From positions 1,059,862 to 1,123,861 of the forward strand of contig NW_019091491.1 in the NCBI RefSeq assembly GCF_001949145.1: DNA of 64,000 nt, in the 5' to 3' direction. Shown here in pieces: positions 12,880 to 23,200 of the stretch. The number at the start of each line of letters is the position of its first letter. Position 1 is the stretch's first letter. Source of the stretch: Acanthaster planci. Its lineage: Eukaryota > Echinodermata > Asteroidea > Valvatida > Acanthasteridae. The position numbers were made by a program, and so were the translations under genes. The notes beneath the pieces are model-generated. The model was not told the DNA's origin and did no database searches. It worked only from the letters and a program-made list of their open reading frames with translations.

Positions 12880-12957
12880 AGCAGGTTTGTATGCCACATC
12901 GGCGATTACGTTACTTCATGTCTGGCAACGATACAGCGAGTCCTGTTACCAGAAGCG
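12880..12957 (+). pseudogene. C-type lectin 5'-end relic
   Basis: After an acceptor-like caagcag, the plus strand reads GLYATSAITLLHVWQRYSES and then CYQKR. This resembles the signal peptide end and start of the two lectins (AIYAFVVVI..., then GWQRYGESCYR). The similarity stops after CYQ and the rest of the fold is missing. It could be an isolated first exon or a decayed copy. A relic is more likely, because the two intact lectins have no intron at this point. Confidence 0.45.
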
Positions 12958-14276
12958 TTTAGGATTTCCGGGCTTGAGTTTAAAAAAAAACTTTTTTTTT
13001 ATTCTAGTTCTCAGATTTCAAAAATCAAATTCGTTTAAGATGCAACTCACGTGACACCACAGGAGCCGATTTCGGTTCAAACTTTATTTTAAGTCCAGTC
13101 ACTCCATTTACACACCGTGTTCATATTGTCATAATAGATCGAATGATTTTGTCAAAGCTGTTGGCTTGGTTCCAAGACCCATCACTGTTGTTTTTAGCCG
13201 AAACTGTGATAATTACAGATTTCACATGGCTCTTTATTTTCTTGGGTTAGTCTTGACTGTGATGGTGGTTCGTCTGGAGAAGGCGCCCTGCAGCAATGAT
13301 TCGTGGTCGCGGAATAATCTACAGGAAAGTCTTAAAAGCGAGGCTAAAGCCGTTACCAAAGAAAAAGAACTTAAAAACCATTTCGATTGTTTTGTCTTAG
13401 AATTTCCGCACGTTCTCAAGGATAATTTGGCACAGTCACGAGCATAATGTAAACGTTGACAATACCAAAGCAAACTTTTCAGAGTGAAACAATGCAGAGA
13501 AATGTTTGAAAGAAATTTTGATGACCTTTAGTTTCTCTGGTTAATTGTTGTGTACATCTTGAATAAGTCTAGCACACTTATTCAAAAGAAAGACACAAGA
13601 CATTTCTGGATTACAGGGAAAGAAAAGAGATAAAGTGCAAAGTTATCTGTGACTTTCATACTTTCCTCTCCTGGTCACAATGAATTTGGACGAAATTCAT
13701 TTTACGGCCTTTTATGGCCTTTTTGAGGGTTGAGACTAGGCTGGAATCAATTATACCAATTATATTGTATGTGTCTCAAACAACTGTGTGTCGTCTGTAA
13801 ACATTGTGTTGAGGGTAAGGATTTACCTGTATGAAATCACATGACAAGTGAGAAAGTTACATCAGACAGATTTTTCTTTTCAGCTCTAGAGTGTCAAAGA
13901 AATATATTTGTATCTTTGTGTCCCAATTGACCTTACCTCCATTATTTGTTTTGCGTTTTATGGTGGAAATATTAACTCCCAATTTTCATGGGGAAAACTG
14001 TGATGTCATTTCAAGGAAGGAAACCTAAATGCTGCATTGATTTGTGCACCAAAAACTGCTAGAATTTTCCATATTTGCAAAGCTGTCCTAAATATCGTTT
14101 TGTAAATGACGACAGGCCAGCAAGCAACACTTTCTCAAATCTGTTTCAATAAACTAAATTTGGTGTCACTTAAAAACCTGCAACCTATAAACTGGACATG
14201 TCTTTTGTTTGTTGTTTGTCAAGCAGTCTTGTCAATGATGTTGTTCAACTGATTAATGGTCCGAGGTACATGTGTG

Positions 14277-16190
14277 TAGAAAGGGGATAGGTGGTGCCGA
14301 TGCGGTGTGCTTCTGACGGAAAGTGGTTAAGGTCGAGCCTACTGCCGATTTCTGGCAAGCAAAGTAAAATCAAGTAAAATCACTGTGAAGGATTGGTGGA
14401 ACAATGCCAGGGTGGGTTGGGATGTTGTCTGTCGCTAGGGTGTTGTGGAGCAGGATATTACGCATGGTATGGTTTTAGGTCGGATGAGTAATGACTTTGT
14501 GTGAGTGCTGTAACTCCATTCTAGAAGTCATTACTCTGATAATGAGAAAGCTGGACTGACTCCCCAGCCTGTGCCAGCAAGCTTGTGAAGGAGGTTAACA
14601 GTAACTTGCTTTATGAAATGACTGAGGGGAAGACAGCGATCAATAAAGTGGGCGTGTGGAATGGAGTCGAAAGTGAGTTCTGGGATATTAATGATGAGTT
14701 TCCTTCTGGCAAACTGGTTACTAGACGAAATACAAAGCACACTGTCTTTGATTTCCTAAGCTGTAGATGTCATCAACTGAATTAGCCGCAGCCATCCTTC
14801 TATAGGAGATCTGCTCGAAGGATTCCCCAACGGACCTGAGGGATGTACATACCGGTAACCAATGGCATTGTCCCACAGGTTTAAGCACTTATAAAGTGTG
14901 TTGAAGACGGTTAAATATCAGACGTGTAGGTGTTACAAAATTAATGATTGGTGCAAACACAGAGTCTTGATTGAAACTGTTTTAGCATGCGCTTTTTACA
15001 GCTGTCATTTAAAAAGAATCACAAAGGTAAAAGTGCATTAGTAATCGGAAATTCTTTCGGAGTGGTTTTCAGGAGCTTGAAATAAACACCACGAGGCCAT
15101 GCCCTATCAAAGCAAAGACGAGGTCGGTGCATACTGCTGCAATTTGTATTTATTCCAGAAAGAACATTTATAACAATGTCATTGCGAGTGATTTGGTGAG
15201 GTACTCACGTGTTAGTCAACTGTTGGCAACGCTTTCCATAAGGTAAATTTCAATTATCAAGACTTCGAATTCGACCCTTTTTGTACTAGCTCTTTCAGAC
15301 GCAATCAAGCAGATGCATGTCTACCATTTATGGCACTAAACAGATTCACGCAAGGAGAAAGCATCACGTCTGATTACATCAAATTCAGAATATAAGACTA
15401 TAAGTACATGTAAATGTTTTACAAATCTATTCCATAGCAGTTCTCCATTTTCCTTGCAGTTTCGCTGGCTACCGGTACCTCTTGCTTCGTGGCGTTGTTG
15501 AGCTGGCACACCACCTTCCCTCGCCTTTGCTCCAGGAGATTGAAGGAGCGGCATCGCGGCTCTGCTAGACACGCTTTGCTGCATCTCACCATGCCTTTAG
15601 CCGGCAGCTCCTTCATGACATGACCAAAGAGGCACGGGGCGATAATACGGCCGTTGCCGCTTATCTGAAGGCAGCGTGTCGGGTTGCAGTTGACGACAGG
15701 GAGCTCGCACATCGCGTATCTGGAATTGGTACAGCGCTGATTTCCCCACTCGCCATTTTCAAGCATCAAGCCACAATCGGACCCTTTGTGGTTGCTGGGT
15801 CGCCCTCCTACCCAGTTCTGGTAGGTGCCGGTCTCATCATCCCTCAGCGGGCAGTTCTGCCACTGGCCATCGTGGTCAAGATCATGGCAATCGATCCAGA
15901 TGCCTTCGTGTCCAGGAGGAAACACTAGTTGAGATAACTTCAACACAAATGCTTGCTCCCTGCGGGAGTTTGGCACTGCAAGATCTGCTTGAGATGCCGC
16001 GCAGATGCTGGATGCTTTGTGCCAGTCCATCAGCTTAGCCACTGCCCGGTAGCAGGACTCTCCATATCGCTGCCAGCCAAGAGGGCAAATAGCAGCCATG
16101 GTAGTACAGATGACAACTACGAACGCATAGATAGCAGCTTGAAACACGAGAAAACAAACCAGTTTCATGATTTGTTTTCGAGTAGCTTTA
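14277..16190 (-). repeat. tandem duplication unit 2 (lectin 2 and its 3' flank)
   Basis: This is the partner of 7558-9420. The boundaries are the limits of what I can align by eye and are uncertain by about 100 bases. Confidence 0.75.
15419..16168 (-). CDS. secreted C-type lectin with C-terminal PAN/apple-like domain, copy 2
   Basis: A 249-residue intronless frame. I chose the internal methionine at 16166-16168 (MKLVCFLVFQAAIYAFVVV) because it begins a good signal peptide and aligns with the start of copy 1. An in-frame extension to 16300 has no signal character. The lectin fold (CPLGWQRYGESCYR, GIWIDC, NWVGGRPSN, SDCGLML) is almost identical to copy 1, with only a handful of substitutions. 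The PAN/apple-like part differs more (CSKACLAEPRCRSFNL), and the last 20-odd residues differ by several substitutions and a two-residue indel. RPS again replaces the EPN/QPD triplet. Role inferred as secreted pattern recognition; ligand unknown. Confidence 0.88.
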   Translation of the reverse strand: MKLVCFLVFQAAIYAFVVVICTTMAAICPLGWQRYGESCYRAVAKLMDWHKASSICAASQADLAVPNSRREQAFVLKLSQLVFPPGHEGIWIDCHDLDHDGQWQNCPLRDDETGTYQNWVGGRPSNHKGSDCGLMLENGEWGNQRCTNSRYAMCELPVVNCNPTRCLQISGNGRIIAPCLFGHVMKELPAKGMVRCSKACLAEPRCRSFNLLEQRRGKVVCQLNNATKQEVPVASETARKMENCYGIDL

Positions 16191-19100
16191 CGGTTGCCGC
16201 AATTTTTTTCTGATTTAACGAGTAGTGGTGTGTGAATGGTATTCGCTCCCTCGCGGTAAAACGCTATTTCGACCATTAATTCTGCGTTGACGAGCACCAA
16301 GGACTGGTGCGGAGAATCATTCGCTTGACTGCAACAGAGAAGATTCGTTTGATTGCAACTAGGAAGAAGCTAACGGAGAGATTCTTTGTTGTTTGGTTAC
16401 CGGTGTTGTCGTCCAGGAAACGAGACAAAACTGGCATATTAAAATACCTCGCAAAAACTTTGAGGTGCGTCAGATGCATCTGCGTACTAGTTCTCATCAT
16501 TACGACTACTGCGTGTGGCAAGGTCTCATAGGCCTACCATTGAGAATAATAAATGCAGTTGTGACGTTGTATTTGGTCTCTCATAGTAACGTTACACTGC
16601 GCTGCAGAATCATGCATAAATAAACTACAAAGATTTCAAATGTCAAATTCACACACCTCAGTTTTTCCCCACATCTTGTGTTATTTTTTCCACGCTTCGG
16701 CAGAACATCAAATACTAACACTTTCGAACGAATTCATCCTTAATGAGGCTGTGCTTTACCCAAATAACGTACATAACGTACATAATACTTGATGTAGCTC
16801 CTCACAGGAGCTGTGGAAACACAGCTAATTTGATAATATAATACAATATTTTCTTAATTGTGATGCCAAATAAAATTCATTAAAAATTTCATTACCAAGT
16901 TTAACTCAGTTTCCTTTAGAAAGTCTTCTTTTAGACAATCCGCATGACCGCCTCCCCAAAATGAAAAACAGTACAGGCATGTATACGCTTTGGCATACAC
17001 TCCCCTCGTGAGGGAACGCTATCGCTTAAAATAATTAGCATAAAATGATACCAAAGGGAAGGCACCAGAGGCTTAAAAAAGGAACCAAATGTGTACTGTA
17101 CATCTGTTGACACGATGTTATCATGAGCGTAGAAATGTATCTTGCATAATTATACGAAGTCTGCGACATCGCATGTGGTTCTTTATATGGCCCGGAGCTC
17201 AACTACCATCGTCGATACCAATACGTATGGCTCGATGGCAGCACATATTAGGCGTACATTCAAGATATTGAACTAAAAGGGCCAACACAGGGTCAAAGGC
17301 AAAATCATGGGCCATCCATTCGACCAACATAGCCAAAGCTAAAAACTTACGAAGTGCGTACAGCGTTGCATAGCAACACCAATATTCACATGCAAGCTGA
17401 TAATCTGATCACAGATTACTTTCATTGGGAATAGGCGGATTTACAAAATATTCATTTTCTTTTATGTATGCTGTATGTATGACTTCAGAGTTTGTCTTTT
17501 CGAAAATGTATGCATGGGCTACGTGTATGGCTCTCGTGTCTTTATCGGTGTTATCAAATACAGAGTTGTTTCAAACTTCCTGGCTGGTAAAATCTCATAC
17601 GCCTGATTAGTTGCAGTCTTTCAGCTGGGGTGGAGCTTCCAAAGACACCCGCTGAAGTCATTTCATTGAGATTTGAGTCGATGAAGAGATGAGGAATTCT
17701 TTTTAGGTTCCGTCGACTGCCTTAAAGCAAGTTGTAGGCCACAGTGTATTTGTACCAGTGTGTGCCGGAACTGAAACTCAAACAGGCATTCTATGATAAG
17801 GCCCACAAAGCACACAGACAGCGCGAAGTATTGTTTCATAGCAGGGCCAGACAGTAGGCCTACGTGATATTGAAAACAAATGACGCAGACCATGTAATAT
17901 AACCTCATGGCTGAGGAGGAATCGCTGATGTGTGATCTAGCGTGCTAAAAAGAAGTTGATTAGGCCCTACACAAAGGTGGAGTTGGATAATCTCTAGTAA
18001 GTAGGGACACTGGCTGAGGGTGAAACCGGAGTCCTGACCTACCACCCCATCAAACATCGACAAGGAACACGATTATCTAATGATGGATACCACGATCAAC
18101 CAGATCAAGTGGCACAAGTAGAGCACGAGATAATTAAACCAACTTCGTCATCGTCTACGCTGCTACGCTCATATTTTGATCATTTTCTCTGCTAATCGTA
18201 TCTCAAGCCAGAAAGGGACATATCACTCATCGAAGCATTGATCGACATTTATCTGAACGTAGAATACCAGGGAGCTTCTACAGGGTACATCTGAAATAAT
18301 CACCAATGAACCTAAGGGAAGAATGCAGACTGTCAGCTTGAGCAGTTGAGTCGGTCAAGTTCTTCGCTAACCGGCTCGCCGTGGCCGGGGACGTGCGCAG
18401 CAACAAAGCCGTTCTCATATGCATATACCCGCAGACGATCGAGAAAAGGACAAAATGACCAAAAATTTCATTCATAACTGCTTGCCCAACATTAAGATGT
18501 CGCCGGTGCGACAGATGTTGATTCCCCTGAGCACCAAGCTATTTTCGAGGTTTAAACAGTTGCATCGGCCTGGGGAGGCGCGAGGTCCAAAAGTGCCAGC
18601 TGTGCGGACTGCTATTGGAGCCTTTTGTAGCACGTACACTGGGTGATTGTTAGGGATGGAATCTAGGAGCAGAACTGTTAGCTCGTATTCAGTCTGAAAG
18701 TATCGGGCCAAACGGGTCCTTCCAATCGCTCTGTTTTGCAATGGGGTGTAGGATGATCAATTTTCCAAATGGAGATGGGCCTCATAACTCTTTTGAGGGG
18801 TGATTTTCTCTGGAGAGAAATATTTTCAAAAGTCCTTTGGCATGTACGGTACTTGCCTATAGCTATTTGCTAATGAAGCAACCTGCGGCCATTTTCGTGG
18901 CGGCAAAATATTGCAGTGCGGGATGGAAATGCATTACACACACGTTGTAGCTTACTGTGATTACACCGAAAAAGTGCCAAAAGTGCTGTAAAAAAGAATT
19001 TTATTATTTTTGAATGGGAATGGATAATTTAAAAAAAATAAAATGTCTATAACAACCAACGAAATTGATATTAGTGTACTTTTTTAGTGCTCGGTGCCGA

Positions 19101-19759
19101 TTCTTTGCCAACGAAATAGGAATGTATGAAATTTAAGTGGACTATTAGATTGCCAGTGGTCTTATATGTTGATTTTGACATTAATCTTTTAATATCCTTA
19201 AGTTTAAGAAACTGTCCTTAGTTTAAAATTGACTTATTCAGCTTTCCTCTCCAAGTTTTGCTCGATTAAATGAAAAGAAACTATGTCTGATATGGGTTAA
19301 AAATCTGCCTGCCCAGAATACATCTTTCTTATGTTTTTATTGCTTTTATTACTAATTGATTTCTTTTATACCATGAACCTTTATTAATTTTAACCATTCG
19401 TTCTTATTGCAGTCAGACTTTCTATTTTTGATTTATTTGTCAATAATTGTTTATACAAGTAAACGATTGAATTTTACCTTTATTCATGTTTTCATCGGGC
19501 ATGTTTATTTTTCATAATTTTTTACTTTTTTCAATAATTTAGTTATTTTTTCAGTAATTTTTGTTTTATTATATTTTGGCATGCTGTTTTTGATAGATTT
19601 AAATGTGAATTATCACTCCTTGTGCCAGACCTGTTTGACTACCATTTTTTCCATATTCATTGAAATTTCCTCTAATAATATTTCTTACATGAATATAATA
19701 TAGAACTTTAATGAACATATGTAATTTAAATGTCGTAAATTTTCATGATATTTTTAGCA
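16169..19759. other. gene-less stretch upstream of lectin 2 and DFFB
   Basis: No supported gene. The stretch from about 18.95 to 19.75 kb is strongly AT-rich with many T runs, and ends at the more GC-rich putative DFFB promoter. Several 60-90 codon open frames lack any recognisable motif. Confidence 0.5.
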
Positions 19760-19910
19760 TACGTTGAAAGTCCAGCTATAGTACTCCCCATACGGGAATG
19801 GTACACCACGTACGGCCTTTTGCCACACGCAGTCGGCGGGCGGGTTCCTAATTCACTTTCGCAACCGCTGCCTGCCATCCAGATTTGTAGGTCATTGGTT
19901 AAGCCCCTGA
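19760..19910 (+). promoter_or_regulatory. putative DFFB promoter
   Basis: A short GC-richer island follows the AT-rich stretch. It contains a GC-box-like GGCGGGCGGG at 19834-19843 and an inverted CCAAT box (ATTGG, 19894-19898), about 230-300 bases before the DFFB start codon. There is no clear TATA box. This is inference from composition and position only. Confidence 0.4.
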
Positions 19911-20131
19911 AAATTGAAAGGAAAATGAAAGATGATTTTTCCTGATTGTTTAATTAAGTTTGTATTTTTATCCCTTTTTTCTATAGCAGCTTACTTACTC
20001 TTCAGGTCTGCAACCTTTAAAAAAAAAACTTGCACTATGCAGCGCCCTCAAGAGTTGAGATCTTCATCAGCGTCAATAATACCTGTAATATTTTGCGAGG
20101 GGTACGGCGTAGGCATCGCCTTCATCGGAAA

Positions 20132-20242
20132 ATGCAAGTGGGTAAACCTCTTAAAATCAGGGGAGTTTCGGATGCAACAAAGATTGGAATTGTTGCTGAC
20201 ACTTTGGAAAAGGCGTTGAAGAAAGGATGTGAAAAATTAAAG
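20132..20242 (+). CDS. DFFB: DFFB exon 1 (start codon, first half of CIDE-N)
   Basis: 37 codons, ending in phase 0 before gtgaga. I chose the ATG at 20132 (context GGAAAATGC, A at -3) because homology begins at KPLKIRGVSD just after it. The frame stays open upstream to an ATG at 20030, but that extension shows no similarity. Confidence 0.85.
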
Positions 20243-23200
20243 GTGAGATAGTGAAATAATTTGGGATATTCGAGACTCAAGAAACTTAGCCCCGCTAGTG
20301 TGGCCCATGGCACGGACTCTCACTCCCGCTCCATCCGTAGCCACAGTACACATCCGTATACGCAATTTCGTGTCGGCGTTCTGAAAATTTTCAGCGCACC
20401 CACCTATCATCGTGGGTGCAATTTCTTTTGCACACACAGATGATTTTACTCATGTTGTTCTGGTATTTTCCAGTCTTTTTGCCTTCACCCATTCAATCTC
20501 ATGGGCTCACTTTCACAGTCGCCATCTTTAAAAAAAAGTTGTAGAACATAAGGGNNNNNNNNNNNNNNNNNNNNNNNNNNNNNNNNNNNNNNNNNNNNNN
20601 NNNNNNNNNNNNNNNNNNNNNNNNNNNNNNNNNNNNNNNNNNNNNNNNNNNNNNNNNNNNNNNNNNNNNNNNNNNNNNNNNNNNNNNNNNNNNNNNNNNN
20701 NNNNNNNNNNNNNNNNNNNNNNNNNNNNNNNNNNNNNNNNNNNNNNNNNNNNNNNNNNNNNNNNNNNNNNNNNNNNNNNNNNNGAGCTGGTCAGAAATTC
20801 TCACTTAAATGAGTGGTCTGCACCCATAATGTCACTTGACCCCTCATTGTCTCGACGGCTGTTCCATGTCAAGACATATCTAATACACGGACTGAGCGAT
20901 AAGATACATGTACCAATCATTGCCAATGGGCTCTTCCAAAACTTTGGCAGCAGTTTACATGTAAATGTCATGACATGGAACAGCCACCGAGACGATGAGG
21001 GGTCAAGTGACTTAATGTTCAACAACAACAATTGCGCCCACGATGATAAGTGGGTGCGCTGAAAATTTTCAGTACGCCGACACGAAATTGCCTCTATGGA
21101 TGTGTACTGTGGCTAAGGATGGAGTGGGAGTGAGAGTCCGTGCCACACTTGTGGGGCTACAAGAAACTGTACATACATGTACGTAGGCCCTAGCCATGTA
21201 AGCCCGACTAGTGCGGCACGGACCATCGCTACCACTCCATCCTTGCCTTGGCCACACATCGGTATAGCCTAAGCAATTTTAGTGTCAGCGTAGTGAAATT
21301 TTCGGCGCACCCTCTTATAATCGTACGCACAATTTTTTTTTTTCACACACAAATGATCCTTGGTCTCTCCGCTTTCTAATGACCATTTATTGAATGATTT
21401 CCCTGACGTTGTTCTGGAATTTTCCAGTCTTTTTGCCTTTAGGCCTACCCATTCAATCTCACTGTCGCACTCTCACACGCAATCTTTAAATTAAAATGAG
21501 TCTGTTGAACTTTATAAGTCACTTGGCCCCGGCTGGCAGACGGTTGTTCCATGTCAAAACATATCTTATATACAACTGAAGTTTCACGGACAGAGCGATT
21601 GTGCAGGTAAGTTTATTTGGTAGAGTTCTTGACATGGAACAGCCGTCTGCGAGGGTCCGTGCCACAATAGTGGGGCTTACATGTAGGCCTACAGTGATGT
21701 ACCCCGGGCCCCAAACGGTTACCCCCAGAACTGTGGGGGTCGACATGGTCCGATGTTTGCCATGCTCCCAGCTCCATGAGTGTGGCGGGCATCAAACAGC
21801 CGTGGTAGGCCTAGGCTACATGGATAGGGCCCGTAGCCTGAGGCCCACCGTCCTGCTTAGTATGAGCACTGTGATAGACTAAGGCCGTGTCCGAAACGGG
21901 CTTCCAGAGCTACGGCTAGGTCTATTGTCTATGCGTCTCCACGCATTTCCAATTGAGCGAAGACCTAGACCTAGCTCTAGACGAGAGATGCAGATGCAGC
22001 CTAACATGTAGACATGTCATACTTAAGGAAGAAATTGCATCAACCATCATGTATTGTGTAGGCCTAGGCCTTTTTCCCCCTTGGAAACAGAGTAATTCAA
22101 GCCACGTGTAAATAAACCAATTTCCCGTTCCGTCGCCATAGCGCCCCAGCATGATGAAGTGAATAAAGCTGGAGGGGAACAAATTGTCTACAGCAATAAC
22201 AATCGCGAGCAGCAATTTGCAACGTTCTTGTCATGAATTAGTTCCCTACTATTACATGTAAATCTTTTGAGCATGCACGTACATGAAATGTGAAAATGGC
22301 TTATAATCGAGGCCCTGTGATCACATGGTGATGGAGAAATCTTAAGCCAGTTCACATGGCTGAGCTTGAGTGTAAGAAGTCTGACAAACTTAGACCCTAC
22401 AAATGCCTTTTTAAACATTTGGACGATACCAATCGCCTTTTTTTTAACATTTGAACAATTATCCAAAATGGTGAATCATAGGGTCCAATTGGACTGAGCA
22501 TTAGCTACAATGTACAGGAGGCCCATTGTACACTGTTACTGGTACATGACTAATTTTTTTCATGTAATATTTTTTCTTTCACGTTTTTCTGCTCTCAGGT
22601 CTCAGTCCACATGGTCCAATCACATACACATACATGTACATACATGTACATGTATCCCCATCCAGGTCTTGCATCAAGTCCGAGGGACATTGGGGGACAG
22701 ATTGTATTGGTTTCTGAAAATAATTGTCCAGGTGTGAAAGAATCATAGACAGTTCCCTCTTCTGCAATTTATATACCGGTATCCCCATTGTGAAGATTGT
22801 TGTAGTATCAAAGCAGAGGCGAAAGAAGACACTAAACCTAGTCATGCTATATCCTTCCATGATCTCTAAAATGCTGGCGCTTTCAATATCTGTGAAAAGA
22901 GTAACGAAGCAAGAAAAAGTCAGAGTAAATAAGAGCATGCACCGACATGTTCGTATTTTCCATTGTTCTATTGATTCAGGTTCATGTACATGTAGGAAGC
23001 TTCAGTCTGCAGAAAAAAGCTTGTTACATATCTACATATACATGTTTAGGCATTTTTCCCCAACAAGGCTTCCAGACATACATGCACCTTTGTACTTACC
23101 ATACAAACCAGATATTTAGATTGGAAACTCAGTCTACGTTTGTGTTGGCTTTGTGTTTTACATGTAGTTACCACAGAATGGTGCAAAGATTTGCCTCGAA

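Larger units (their letters stand above)
9403..15418. other. interval between the two lectin genes
   Basis: It contains a short plus-strand lectin relic near 12.9 kb, a 150-bp dispersed repeat at 12067-12218, and from 14277 the non-coding part of the second duplicated unit. A 73-codon plus-strand frame from 13226 begins with a hydrophobic stretch (MALYFLGLVLTVMVV) but shows no family motif. I see no other supported gene. Confidence 0.5.
20243..23167 (+). other. DFFB intron 1
   Basis: A 2.9-kb intron holding the assembly gap and a nest of direct and inverted repeats between about 20.28 and 21.68 kb. Its right part has many TACATGTA-type palindromes. No further exon is visible. Confidence 0.8.

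Noticed and set aside
13226-13447. 73-codon frame with signal-peptide-like start
   Set aside because: Hydrophobic start only; no cysteine pattern or homology, and no splice or promoter support. Kept as a remark in the inter-lectin interval.
16169-16300. 44-residue N-terminal extension of lectin 2
   Set aside because: It would bury the signal peptide and has no counterpart in lectin 1.
20030-20131. Upstream in-frame ATG extending DFFB by 34 residues
   Set aside because: The extension shows no similarity to CIDE-N proteins, and the ATG at 20132 has a good context right before the homologous part.
20499-20804. 101-codon minus-strand frame across the gap
   Set aside because: Most of it is N; not evidence of a gene.
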